Below are positions 26,034-37,154 of a stretch of DNA of 64,000 bases, piece by piece. Source of the DNA: Blastocystis sp. Blastoise (Eukaryota; Sar; Bigyra; Opalinata; Blastocystidae); NCBI GenBank assembly GCA_039096225.1, contig JBBPEB010000029.1, positions 186,001-250,000 of the forward strand. Direction: 5' to 3'. A model generated the notes under the pieces. The model was not told the DNA's origin, made no database searches, and saw only the letters and a program-made list of their open reading frames with translations. The first letter of the stretch is position 1, and each line of letters begins with the position of its first letter. A program made the translations under genes and the position numbers.

Positions 26034-26380
26034 TCCCTAGGAGTATATTAGAGTACCTTCCAGTCTCCATTGGCAGATTGATCTAAACTGGTATGTTCTC
26101 TTTCTCTATTATGAGCTAATCTAGGTGATGTAAAGTGGTTGTACTAGATGGTCAGCTATTGTGTCGTGGTTATAAATGGGATGATGTGACGTCACCATAT
26201 AAAACTATTTCTTTAGGTTTTATCAATGAGTGGGAAATGCTTGGCTATGTTAACTGAGCGTTGCTTGAAACTTTCAAAAAATCAATTGGTCAAATGTCTA
26301 AACAGATTTGTCTTGAATCATACAGAATCATGATCTATTCACATAATCACTACATCTACAATTCAAATATTCATATTTGA
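26034..26380 (+). pseudogene. Spliced coding relic C with in-frame stops
   Basis: Exon 26034-26090 reads PRSILEYLPVSIGRLI then TAA; a 34-bp GTATGT...CTAG intron follows. The next exon (from 26125) reads in matching phase DVKWLY, a TAG, MVSYCVVVINGMM and a TGA. After a second short GT-AG interval the sequence from about 26217 reads FINEWEMLGYVN, a TGA, then ALLETFKKSIGQMSKQICLE and on to a terminal TGA near 26379. Composition is coding-like and GC is higher than the surroundings. Family unknown. It ends about 200 bp before the nested 2.8-kb element. Confidence 0.45.
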
Positions 26381-26549
26381 AGTTACTTGGTTTAACTCAT
26401 ATTCTGATTCTAGATGTATATATTTTCTACATTTTTTTTATATAAATATAATTATATAATTATATTAATGTTTATATAGGTTGTTATATAGCTATTAAAT
26501 CTAGTTCTTGCTTTTCTTGTCACTAAATTCTTGGTTCTTCTCTTTTATG

Positions 26550-26574
<25 letters not shown>

Positions 26575-26580
<6 letters not shown>

Positions 26581-29376
26581 TATCTGTCAAACGCGTATTG
26601 TTTTTTTCTCAAACGCGTATTTTCTCAAGATTATTTTCTAAAATAAAAGAATAACTGTGATATTTTTTTCTTAGCTATATAACTTTTTATGTCAAGCTTC
26701 AGTGCTATTACACACAACATATGATTAAATATTTCATTAGTGCCTTATGAAGAAGAAAAATAAGAGTCAAATTGTATTCATTTCAAGGGTGTACTCTGTC
26801 AAACTTTGTTAGGTCATTCTGATTTCGTAAATACACATAGAGAATGAGTTCTGACATAATCTTGTCGACAAATAAGTCTTTGAAACTGTCTTCTAGGTCG
26901 TGATACTGAACTTCATATTCTTTGTTTGTTTTAATTTATTATGATTTACTTTCTACAGAGTACTTTAAATATATTGTAATGACTTAAAAGCTAAATATAT
27001 GAGATAAAATTTTGAATGGGTTGAAATCCCTATTATAAATAATCAGATTCTTCTCAAATTGATTTCAACTATTGTACTATGATTAAATGATTGAACTAAT
27101 TAATAAAATAAATAAAACAATAAATATATTTGTCATGTCATAATTCTATTTTTCAGGTTTCTGTCTTTTATTTCAGACAGTCATATTTTTATTTTTAGGT
27201 TGCATATGACGTGAATATTTTTCATAATAATTTTTGTAGATTATAAAATATTTTATAATTATTAGAATTGTAAATGATTAACTTCCAATATCATCAAACT
27301 AAAAATAATTATATTTTCTTGAGTACCAAATACTTTTGACTACAACAATAAGCAAAAAACATAAAAATTAGTTCTTCATAGTTTATTAACACTAAACAGA
27401 AAATTTGATTTATTATGGATTTGCAAGCGTCTAGTTTCACCAAATTGATTTATTTATAATTTTAATTTATAGTTATAAGATATATGTTATGTGAACTTTA
27501 ATATTATGTTAATAAATATCTTTTTAATATTTTCCTTATGGAGAAAAATAATCATTTTCAATTGACGTTAAAGTGTTTTTCTAAAAAAGGGTTGTTACAC
27601 TTAGTGATAGTTCTTGATAATTATTGAATTAAAAACAAAAAAAATATATTCTTATATATTTAACACTCTCTTATATAAATATTCAAATGATATTTTAAAA
27701 AACAAATAATTCTTACTGGTATAAAGAAAGCTGCTAAAAGAAAGAAAAAGCCAAAAAAAAAATGATTTTTTTCTGTTATTAATTAATGTCAGGTTACCTA
27801 TCTCTTCATGTAGATTGGGAACAGTTTATATATATTAAATTAGTACAATGTTAAGTATCTCTATTTAGTAAAATATAGATTTATATATAAATATTTTAAT
27901 ATTTATTAACACAAAAGAAATTATATGTATATGGCTTTTTGAGTTTTTTACACTTTTTTCTTTTTTCCCATATTGAAAAATAGAAATTCAAAAGTATGTG
28001 CAGTTTCAAACTGTTTATATGCTTGCTATTACATTATGATAGTGAAAATTCTAGAATCAATACATTATGATACAACACAATGAAATGCATTTTTTTCATA
28101 CTTTTTGACAATAAAGTAATATAAATTATAAATAAATTTCAGAATTTTAAATTATTTAAAAATGATAGATATTCGACTATAGTTGCAAAAAATATAATAA
28201 AGAGAAATAAACACATAAAGAAAACATATATATATTTGACATAATATACATTTTTTAAAAACTCGTTTTAGGGTATTGTTATCATGCCCTTGAATCAATA
28301 AATATTTCATTAATTGTTTTCAAGGTTTATATATATAATATAGATTGATAGATGCATAATATACCAAAATTTCAATACTCTGTGACTTATTATTAACCGT
28401 CAAAATATCATAGTTAGTTAGTGTTTTTATGAAAAACAATAAAAAATGTAAAAAAAAATAAAATCCTCTTTTTGAAACACTAAATTTAATTTCAAATATT
28501 TTAATATAAATAATATAAATAAGCACGGCTTATATTTTATACATATATAAAAATAGAAACTAGTTAATCATTCTATGAACTTCAGTAATCAGGAATATTC
28601 ATGGAGTAAAGGAATGAGTGTGAAATTTTTTGTTGTCTTTTTCATTATTCTTAATTTTTATTATATGTTTATACATAGATATTATTTTATAAATAACTTG
28701 ACATATTATTTCTTTAACTAATTTATTTTATGAGTAGGATTGTTAACTCAATATATAAAACTATAAAAAACAGTTGTTAATTGTGTGTCTAAAGGTAGTG
28801 TATTTCTTAATGTTAAGTGATTATTTTATCATTTATATTAGTCTTGATTTAGGGTTGATTATAATATCCAACAAATAATGATTTTTAATGATAATAATAT
28901 GAGAATTAGCACTAAATTATTGATAAGATATTACTAATTTTTAAGATAGATACGTTAACAATAATTGCAGACGATATAGACCTCATTTATGTTGTAATAG
29001 ACTAATTTTGAAAGAACATTATTCAAGTGATACTTGCTCAAACTCATTTGAGTGAAAATTATTTGTATATTCTTGAAGATAAACATATTCTTATATATTT
29101 TTTAGATTAACTCTTTTTAATAAGTCGCTCTTGTCATTAAAAAAGTTGGTACTATAAAATAAGACGAGCAACTTTGTGTACTGATTTTTCATTGTGTATT
29201 ATGTGTATACACTTCATATTTATGAAGTAGTCTCTGATAGATTAGAAAAGAGTTTATGCAAAAAATTATTTAAAAAAAATAAATATCAACTGAGTTCAAC
29301 CAAAAACAAAATATACACAAAAACATAAAAATACGCGTTTGAGAAAAAAACGATACGCGTTTGACAGATATTATTA
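26575..29376. mobile_element. Nested 2.8-kb DNA element with 43-bp TIRs
   Basis: TIRs at 26580-26622 and 29329-29371 match in inverted orientation at 42 of 43 positions. Each contains CAAACGCGTAT twice, so the ends have an internal direct repeat. The terminus is ATATCTGTCAAACGCG. The 5-bp sequence TATTA flanks both sides (26575-26579 and 29372-29376), but in this AT-rich context that could be chance. The 2.7-kb interior has no ORF longer than about 70 codons and no recognisable transposase, so it is non-autonomous or decayed. The superfamily is unclear. It sits inside the giant MULE and therefore inserted later, or was carried with it. Confidence 0.8.
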
Positions 29377-29522
29377 ACTTCTTATGTTTTGATTTTATAA
29401 TATAAATTTCTTAATTTTTGAAAATTATTTCTATTTATACATATTATTAGTTTCTTCTATGTACTTATTTGAAGTTTTTATTAATATTAATTTATGCACT
29501 TTTTTCTTTTTTTTAATTATAT

Positions 29523-29559
<37 letters not shown>

Positions 29560-29649
29560 CTATTTCTATATATATTTGGTTTTCTTTTTGTCTATATTTG
29601 CCTTCTTTTCCATTTTATTCTTATTAATTTCTTTGTTATACTTTATATT

Positions 29650-31560
29650 TTTCTTATAGTCATCGTGTTGATTCGGGTAATTGTTACTACTATTAATACT
29701 ACTCAATATCACATTTCATTATATAATATACCTTTTTTCTTTAGTTCTTACTTATCATTCTCCTTACATTCTTCTTATCTTTCCTTTTTGTGTTCTCCTT
29801 CTATAATTACATCTTCTCTTCATTTCCACCTCTATATCTTAATCTTCTTGTTCTTCTTCATTTTCTTCTTATGTCATTACTTCCTTTTCATATCTTTCCA
29901 CTTCTACTTTTCTATTCGCTATTCCTTTTAATTCTTCATCTAGACGTTCTTTCTATATTCCTTTTTCTTTTATATATCCTTATTCCCCTTCTCCTTTTCT
30001 GTCTCCAATATTCTTTTCCTACTCGTTCTTCTTCATCTATTTATCCTTATGCTTCTATATCTTGTATATACCATTCTTTTGCTTCTCAATCTCAATCTCC
30101 TTCTCTCAATCTCTTCTGTATCTCTTCTTCTTCCTCTTCTTCTATATATCCTTATTCCCCTTCTATATCTTATATATATCTTTATTCTTCTTCTATATCT
30201 TATATATATCCTTCATCTTCTATATATCCTTCGTCTTTATATTCTTTTTCTCTCTATATATCCTTCGTATATATATTCTTTTTCTCTCTATATATCCTTC
30301 CTCTGCATTCCTTCTTCTATTTGCCATTATTCTTCTTATACATTTTATCTATATCATTCTCCTCCTATGTTTTCTATTTTTTCTATATATCCTTATTCTT
30401 ATCTTTCCTCTTCTATATATCGTTTTTCTTCTATATATCTTATTTTTGCTTCTTCTTCTATATATCTTTCTTCTTCTTCTATTTATTGTTCTTATTCTTC
30501 TGTATCCTCTATTTATCATTATTTTCCATAGTATTCTTCTACTGTATCTTCTTCTTGTCTCTTTCTTCTTCTTAAATATCTCCTTCTTCTCCTTCTTTTC
30601 TTCTATATCTTCAATATACCTTTCTTTATCTATATATTTTGATGTTCATTATTTCTCTATATATCTTTATTCTCCATATTCTTCCGTATCTTCTTCTTCT
30701 TTTTATGCTTCTCTTTATTCTCCTTCTATATATCTTTCTTTTCCTTCTTTTCCTTCTCAGTCTCCTTCTCTTCATTTTATCATTCTCTTTCTCTCTATCT
30801 CTATCTCTTTCTATTTCTATATCTTCTATATGTACTTTTTCTTCTTCTTCTTCTATATATCATTATTTTCCTCCTCCTCCTACTCTTCCTTCTTCTTTTA
30901 TCATCATTCTTCTACTTCTTCTATCATTTCCTTCTTCGATTTCGATATCTCTATATATCATTTTTCTCCTTCGTCTTCTCCTTCTTTACTCTTTATATTA
31001 TTCTAATTTTATTCCTTTTCATCTATTTCCTCTTTATCTCAATATTCTCTCGATTTATTACACATAATATCAATTATATATATATATATATATAATCTTT
31101 TATACTCTTTTTCTTTCATCATATACTATCTTTTTTTCCTACATTTACACTTGTACTTCCTATGTGTACTCTACTTATATTTTTATTTCCTTCTTAATTT
31201 ATTCTCCCTTGTTCTTCTTCTAACTCTCTTCTCTATCTGTTTTCTCTTCTTCTCCTATACATGACTTTTTATTATCCATCTATCTTTCTTTTCTTCTTAC
31301 CTTCTTATCTTATTTTTTACTCGCTTCCTATTCTTATTCTTCTTCTTTATATATATGCTTTTTATTCTCTATCCTATTAACTAACTCCTCCTTCTTCTTC
31401 TTCTCATTTACTTAATATTTTTCTTTTTCCTAATTTATTTTCCTATATTCTTCATATTCATGTTTTCATTTTTTTATATTCAATTCCTATCTTTTATCAT
31501 CTTATATCTATATATATACTTCTCTCCATATTTAAACTATTTCTATCTACTATACTAATT
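29650..31560 (+). repeat. 1.9-kb pyrimidine-rich, G-depleted tract
   Basis: The + strand is almost only C and T plus A, with units such as TTCTTCTTCTTC and TCTATATATCCTTATTC. It mirrors the purine tract at 14.4-20.75 kb on the opposite strand. Plus-strand open frames of up to 314 codons (Ser/Phe/Leu/Ile/Tyr) arise from the lack of stops and are not genes. Confidence 0.85.
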
Positions 31561-31678
31561 AATATAGTATTTATTTTTATTAATAAAAAGATTTTATCCT
31601 TTTTATTTCTTATTTATACTTATTATTTTATATGTTTCTTGTTTATATATTTAATTTATATATTAAAATAATTTTTTC

Positions 31679-31722
<44 letters not shown>

Positions 31723-31855
31723 GCAACAGTAATATGTATTCTATTTGATAAATATATATGAAAGAGATAAGTATATATTTATATATCTATATTATTGATT
31801 CATCTTTTTTAGATATATATATTAAATATTGTATTTTATTATTATTTATTATTAC

Positions 31856-31923
31856 TCTTATGCTCTATAAGGTGAGAGGCTATCATAATTCGATAACAAT
31901 CAGGTTCAACTCCTGACATAAGT
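31856..31923 (+). tRNA. Second tRNA-like element (probably degenerate)
   Basis: A 6-bp acceptor (CTTATG with CATAAG), a CTCT/AGAG D-stem-like pair, a 4-bp stem around loop ATAATTC, and a T-arm TCAGG-TTCAACT-CCTGA with B box GGTTCAACTCC. The T-arm stem is the same as in the element at 24961, and again there is no linker before the D-stem. A T7 run follows downstream. Likely the same family as the first. Confidence 0.35.
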
Positions 31924-33139
31924 CATTCTATATATATATATATATATTTTTTTATTTAATAAACGTTTTAATTATATGTTCTTTTTACACTTATTAATGT
32001 ATTTATTAAATTATTTATAGCTCTTCATCCTTCAAAACTTCATAGTTTCTGAAATGAGTTGTAATCTGTTTTATTCTCAAAAGTGTAGCTTATTCAAAAT
32101 ATGTTTGAATTGAGTTAAATACAGTTTTAAAACTTAGATTCATTTTTTATTTTCAAAATATACTCAAATACAGAGTATATTCAGCAATCATTAATACTTT
32201 AACGACTGTAGTTTATTATTTTTAACTGAATTCTGGTCAGTATACTCAATACAAACAACTAAGTACAATACATACGTATTCATGATTTTTAAACAACATT
32301 TTCCATTTCGACATTTACTTGATCCATTATAAAACTATTTGTCCTTTTGATATAGTAAAGAAAAACGAATACCATATACCAAACAAAACGTTTTAACTTG
32401 AATCTCGTCATCTATTAAATATTTTTCTTAATCAATTCACAGTTCATACTCTTAAAACAGTTATTTAAGATTAATATTTATGTATTTGTCCTTATACAAT
32501 ATTTTCATGACACTGTAATAATATATATGAAAATTAAAAGAGTCAAGAAATCTGTTAATTATCAAAAAATAAGTTCTATTTACTAAAATCATATTTATAA
32601 GATTTATAAACTTATACCATATAAAAACATAGCTCTTATATAAAGTATTGGCTGAATTAGTTTATTTGTAAGTAAATTAAAAGTATGTTATATAACGTAA
32701 TTTTAGGTTACTCTTTTTAATCAGATTTATTTCATAGCTATTTATGGTTTATTTGTCTGTTAATCTTATTTTTTAAAACAATTACAGACAATTATATTAT
32801 GATCCTTGTCTATTAAGTTATTTTATTGAATTAATAGTATAAATAAAAGTTATATAACAAAATAAATGTATATATTGATTAAAATAAGGAATGAATATAA
32901 ATAAATAAAAATAGATAAAATTGCCAAAAAGCAAATTCTTAGAATTATATAGTACAATAGACGAACTTCTAATAGAAACTTAAAAATCGATTGATTGGAT
33001 CAAATAGTCAAATCCTAACGTCATAATATGAATTATTCTTTTCATTTTTTATTAATTTAAATTCTTGAAATACATCTAATAAACACGGTTATTATATAAA
33101 TTAATACGATTGGACAACGAAATCAAAATGTTAACAGAA
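31924..33139. other. Low-TA, gene-free right part of the MULE
   Basis: Mixed AT-rich sequence leading into the right subterminal repeats. No exon or ORF supported. Confidence 0.45.
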
Positions 33140-33226
33140 ATTTTTGGGTATTTCTAACAAATCATACAAAAAATTGGGTATGTATACAAATCAATAGGGA
33201 AATCTGGGTATTTCTAACATTTTTCC
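33140..33226 (-). repeat. Right subterminal repeats of the giant MULE
   Basis: Two copies of the same motif in inverted orientation (GGGTATTTCTAACA) lie at 33146-33159 and 33206-33219, about 60 bp apart, plus a diverged copy (TTGGGTATGTAT) at 33174. The spacing matches the left end. Confidence 0.8.
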
Positions 33227-33235
33227 AAAGTAGTA
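33227..33235. repeat. Right 9-bp target-site duplication of the giant MULE
   Basis: AAAGTAGTA is identical to positions 10069-10077. It lies in the second intron of the split minus-strand gene, 18 bp inside the donor site. Confidence 0.75.
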
Positions 33236-33253
33236 TGTATTAAAATAAAATAC

Positions 33254-33607
33254 ATGTATATTCTTGCTTTTTATGTAGATTAGAAATAACATCGATAATT
33301 CTTTTCATCTCATTCAGAACCGATTCACTTGTCAGACCAATTTGTTGCTCAAGTATTCTTCTATCATAGATATTATTATTGTCTAAACGGCTTGAGTATT
33401 TTTGATATCGTCTCTGATACTTCTAGGTATAATAAAATAGATTTTAACAAAATATACGTTTATCTTTTTGAATATATTCCTATTACTGCTTTTATCTAGT
33501 TTCTGCTTCGATGCTTTTGCTGATGTAATTTTGTTCAACACTGTATTTTTGCTTAAAATTAATTCATCTGATGATGAAGAAGAGGATGATGAATCAATAT
33601 CGCTCAT
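33254..33607 (-). CDS. First two exons of the split small gene (unknown function)
   Basis: Exon 1 (33607-33458, exactly 50 codons) begins MSDIDSSSSSSSSDELILS. A 35-bp GTATATTTTG...CCTAG intron (33457-33423) follows. Exon 2 (33422-33254) reads KYQRRYQKYSSRLDNNNIYD and on through ILEQQIGLTSESVLNEMKRI to a donor GTATTTTATT. The complete spliced protein would be about 146 residues: an acidic Ser-rich start, a basic middle and a helical part. The start lies 175 bp from the start of the divergent tnp2 transposase, so it could be a second gene of that transposon rather than a host gene. A 23-kb MULE now occupies its second intron; whether it is still spliced is unknown. Confidence 0.6.
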
Positions 33608-33782
33608 AGAGTTGGCTATAGAGAAATAGTAACGAAATATAGATCCTGAATTGTATGTATAAACGTATATACAAATAAAATCTTAATTTTTGTTTTCTAT
33701 GGTTATTTTTAAAATATTTATTTTTAGATTTTCTAGGATATACGGTATTGATCACTATTGTTTGTAAAAGAAAATTAAAATC
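33608..33782. promoter_or_regulatory. Divergent intergenic region, likely bidirectional promoter
   Basis: Only 175 bp separate the start codons of the minus-strand small gene (33607) and the plus-strand tnp2 gene (33783). Promoters for both must lie here or overlap the coding starts. No specific motif identified. Confidence 0.4.
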
Positions 33783-36700
33783 ATGCGTCCTTCTAAGCTA
33801 ACAATCAGAGAGAAAAGATCAAATAAAAAAAGTCACAAACATATTCAAAATGGATCAACAAGAATTGATACGATATCAAATGATAACGAAATATTACAAA
33901 TAGATGATATATTATTTACGGAAACTTGTCAGATTTCAGAAGGTATATATTTATATTGACTCATGATTATCTTCTTTTTATATAGATAGTTATATAAATT
34001 GTTTATTGAATTCCATTGAACAAAAACAAAATGTATATACATTCATATTTGTTGATAAATAAACTATTTAGAATGATGAAGTTCAAAATGATAGCAAAAA
34101 TAAGAGGTTTTTCATACGATTAATGAATCTTATTCATGAGAATTCAATGACAGAATCACAAATAGAAAACATGATTTTGTTTCTTAAAGAATGTCAAGAA
34201 GATGGTATAATCAATTTAAATAATATTACTTTGGAAGAAAATGGTAAAAAAATGTTAAGAAAAATGAAAAGAAAATACATGGATAATTATAAAAATAGAG
34301 CTACACTGTTTATATGTCAAAAATGCCAAAAGGTTATTCAATTCGATATTGGCCATCTTGAGCCGCGCTTATCTAAGGAATACAACAAGTGTTTATGTGG
34401 AACAGGTATATAAATATATATCTTTTTTATTTTTTTAATATAATAAATAATAAAGCAATTGTTATTAGCTTTTATATATAATTATTCAATATTATATTCT
34501 TTAGTTAATATTCAACACTATATATAGATAGTACTATTCAGAAAGTAATTATGTATCCACTGTGTTATAGAATTATTTCATTATTATCAGACGAAAAACA
34601 AATGCAAGAATTATCTTTCATAAAATCTACAGAAATATTGTCCTACCTAGAAACAAAAAGAATCCCTAATAATCATCATATCAATCCCTTATTTTATTCG
34701 GAACTTTTTTCTTCTTATGTTTCACCTATTTTAAAAACATGTGACTATGTTTTTACTTTTACCATGTCTGTTGATGGTGTAGCTCTCTATAATCACTCAA
34801 AAAATCCAGAAAATAAATCCACAACTCCTATATCGTTATTACTGTTAAATAATTCCTTAGAACAATGTTTAGATTCTAAAAGTCATTACTTTTATTCTGT
34901 TACTCAATCAGCTATTAATGAAGTTATTATGGAGTATTTACTCAAGGAATTCAAGTATCTTTACGAGAATGGTATTAAATTCTATGATAAAAATCAAAAT
35001 AAATATGTCACTGCTAAAGCCATCCTATTATGTAGTTGCTGCGATTTTCCTGAAGCTGCAAAACAAATTCATATGAATAATCAAGTAGGCAGTTTCTTCT
35101 GCAGATATTGTAAAGTAAGAAAGGAGGCAAGAACAAAGAATGGAATCAAAACATGTTTTTCTTCAGTTAATTCAGATAAAAGATCGTTTATGGTTAATAA
35201 ATCTCTTCCTATAATGTATTCATGTTCAAAAGAAGAAAAGAAACTTTCCAAAGAATCGTTATCTTCTAATATCAAGATTATATTAGATAAGCCAATTACT
35301 ATAAAAAAGGAATATGTACAACCAGATTTTTTCGATTCAATTGATATTGAAATAAGAAATGAAATAGACATAAAAAAAGATAGAAACATTGGTTCCTTTG
35401 GTCTGTCTCCAGTTGAGTCATTATATGAAAAGTATCTGAGCTACTATAGTATATTCAATAGTATGCCGTTAGACTGGATGCATTTATATGGTAATATTTG
35501 TGATACTTTAATTCAGATACTATTCCATCATAAGAAAGTAGTTGATAACAAAATCATAATGGATTCATTAGTTAAATTTTATAAAATTAAATCTGGTTTA
35601 ACTAAACAAGAAATATATAATAGTATTCCTCTATTTCTAAATGAAAATATTCTTTCTACGATGTATAATATAATTGGTAAAATAAATAGAATCAAAAAAT
35701 CTCCTATTGGATCGTATTCATATATGATCAATGAAATAGATTACTATTCATCTTCTATTTATAATAGAATATTTTTTTTCTGTAAAGTAATACCTCTGTT
35801 ATTAGAAGGATACTCTGAAAATGATTGTCTTCTTATTCCAGTTGTTTTCTTTTTGGCTTCTTTTATTAACAAAACACTTACAATACGTACAGAATACACA
35901 CAAGAAGAAATTAATATATTGAAAATGGAGGCAACAAAAATAGTCTTATATCTCGAGGTAACTCTTCCCTCAATACTCTTTAATACACAATTGCATTCTT
36001 TACTTCATATTCCACAGAATATTCAGAATTTAGGCAGTCTTAGATTATATTCTACATCCTCGTATGAACGTTCATATTCTATGATGAGGAGATTTCTTTT
36101 AAATAGAAGATATACTTGCACATCATTAATGAACAAATTAATTCTTTCAGAATTTGCATACCAACACAAGTCTGTAACCAATTTAACAAAACGAAATCAG
36201 AATAATAAAAATGCAAACTTTTCATTAGAATGGAAATATAATCTTCATAAGACGATGGTTATTAGTGAAGATGATATCAAAGTAATTTATGGATTTTGTT
36301 TAGAGAATCAAATAATGAATCTTCCGTTTTGTAACAACGATTTTAATATAAATACCAAAGAAAAAAGTAATCTACTTATAAGAAAACAAATATTTATGAT
36401 GCTAAAGAATGTATATAATACAAATGTTTTTATTGAATCTTCATTTAAGCCAGAAGTAATGAAAATTGACTGTAGTTTTCTTTGTTTTTATGAAAAAGGG
36501 AATATTAGATCTTCAGAAGCAATTTCAGTTTTACAAGTCCAGGAAATAATAAAGGTATGCGATAGTTTATTTATTATAGGTAAACACTTCAAAAATTTCA
36601 TGTTCTCTTGCAATAAATTATATGGAGTAATAACTAATCCGAATGATTTTGAATTAGATTATGTTATACCAATTGAATGGGTCATTCAATCAAATCTTTT

Positions 36701-37154
36701 AGTTGTTGATGATGCTGTTTATGTATATATATATTATGAATACTTAATTTTTATATATTTCCAAAATTTTTATTCTCTTTACTAAATTGTTTATTTATAT
36801 TTATATCATTAAATTATTTATTTATATTTATGAATATATATATATTTAAGTTTTTAGTCTCTTATTGATTTATTCTAATCTTATTAAAAATTTATGGTAT
36901 TCATAAATATTTTTGTATATATACATTTTTAAATAGTATTATTACAATATATATATTGATTAAAATTTATATATTATGTTCGTTTTTTTCAATAGTTTTC
37001 CTTTTAATACAAAAAATTATTTCTTTCTTTTTATATATAGGAGGATAATGAAGCTGCAAGCTATATATGTAGAACAATTGTAATATTCAATGATTTTATA
37101 ACAATTGTATGCAATAATTATCATCTTTGGTTATCTTATCTTATATCTCAATAG
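33783..37154 (+). CDS. tnp2-type (CACTA/EnSpm-like) transposase
   Basis: Five exons with matching phases: 33783-33942, 33986-34032, 34072-34405, 34528-36722 and 37041-37154. The N-terminal part (start MRPSKLTIREKRSNKK) carries a Cys motif, FICQKCQKVI...CLCGTG, likely a zinc ribbon. The large exon has the tnp2 features: FTFTMSVDGVALYNHSKNP with the first Asp, a KAILLCSCCDFPEAAKQIHM segment with the second Asp, SFFCRYCKVRKEAR, and SMPLDWMHLYGNICDTLIQI. The end reads EDNEAASYICRTIVIFND. There are no frameshifts or stops, so it may be intact. CACTA-type elements usually carry a second gene; the divergent Ser-rich small gene next to it is a candidate. I could not find this element's termini. Confidence 0.82.

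Larger units (their letters stand above)
10078..33226. mobile_element. Giant Mutator-like element (MULE), about 23.1 kb
   Basis: The boundaries rest on four observations. Inverted copies of the motif TGTTAGAAATACCCA sit at both ends, at the same distance (7 bp) from the termini. A perfect 9-bp duplication flanks the whole. A MULE transposase gene lies inside near the left end. The interrupted gene keeps matching splice phase on either side. The terminal sequences are GAGGCATTGTTAG (left) and GGAAAAATGTTAG (right, complement). Inside are the transposase (10.8-14.1 kb), purine-rich tract (14.4-20.75), coding relics (20.98-22.9 and 26.03-26.4), tRNA-like elements (24.96 and 31.86), a nested 2.8-kb element, and a pyrimidine-rich tract (29.65-31.56). 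This is far longer than a minimal autonomous MULE (about 4-5 kb), so much of it is cargo, nested insertion or expanded repeat. The main doubt is the short, imperfect terminal match. Confidence 0.78.

Noticed and set aside
29665-31067. Overlapping plus-strand open frames of 88-314 codons
   Set aside because: They are the same artefact in the pyrimidine-rich tract: three frames are open at once with Ser/Phe/Ile/Tyr only.
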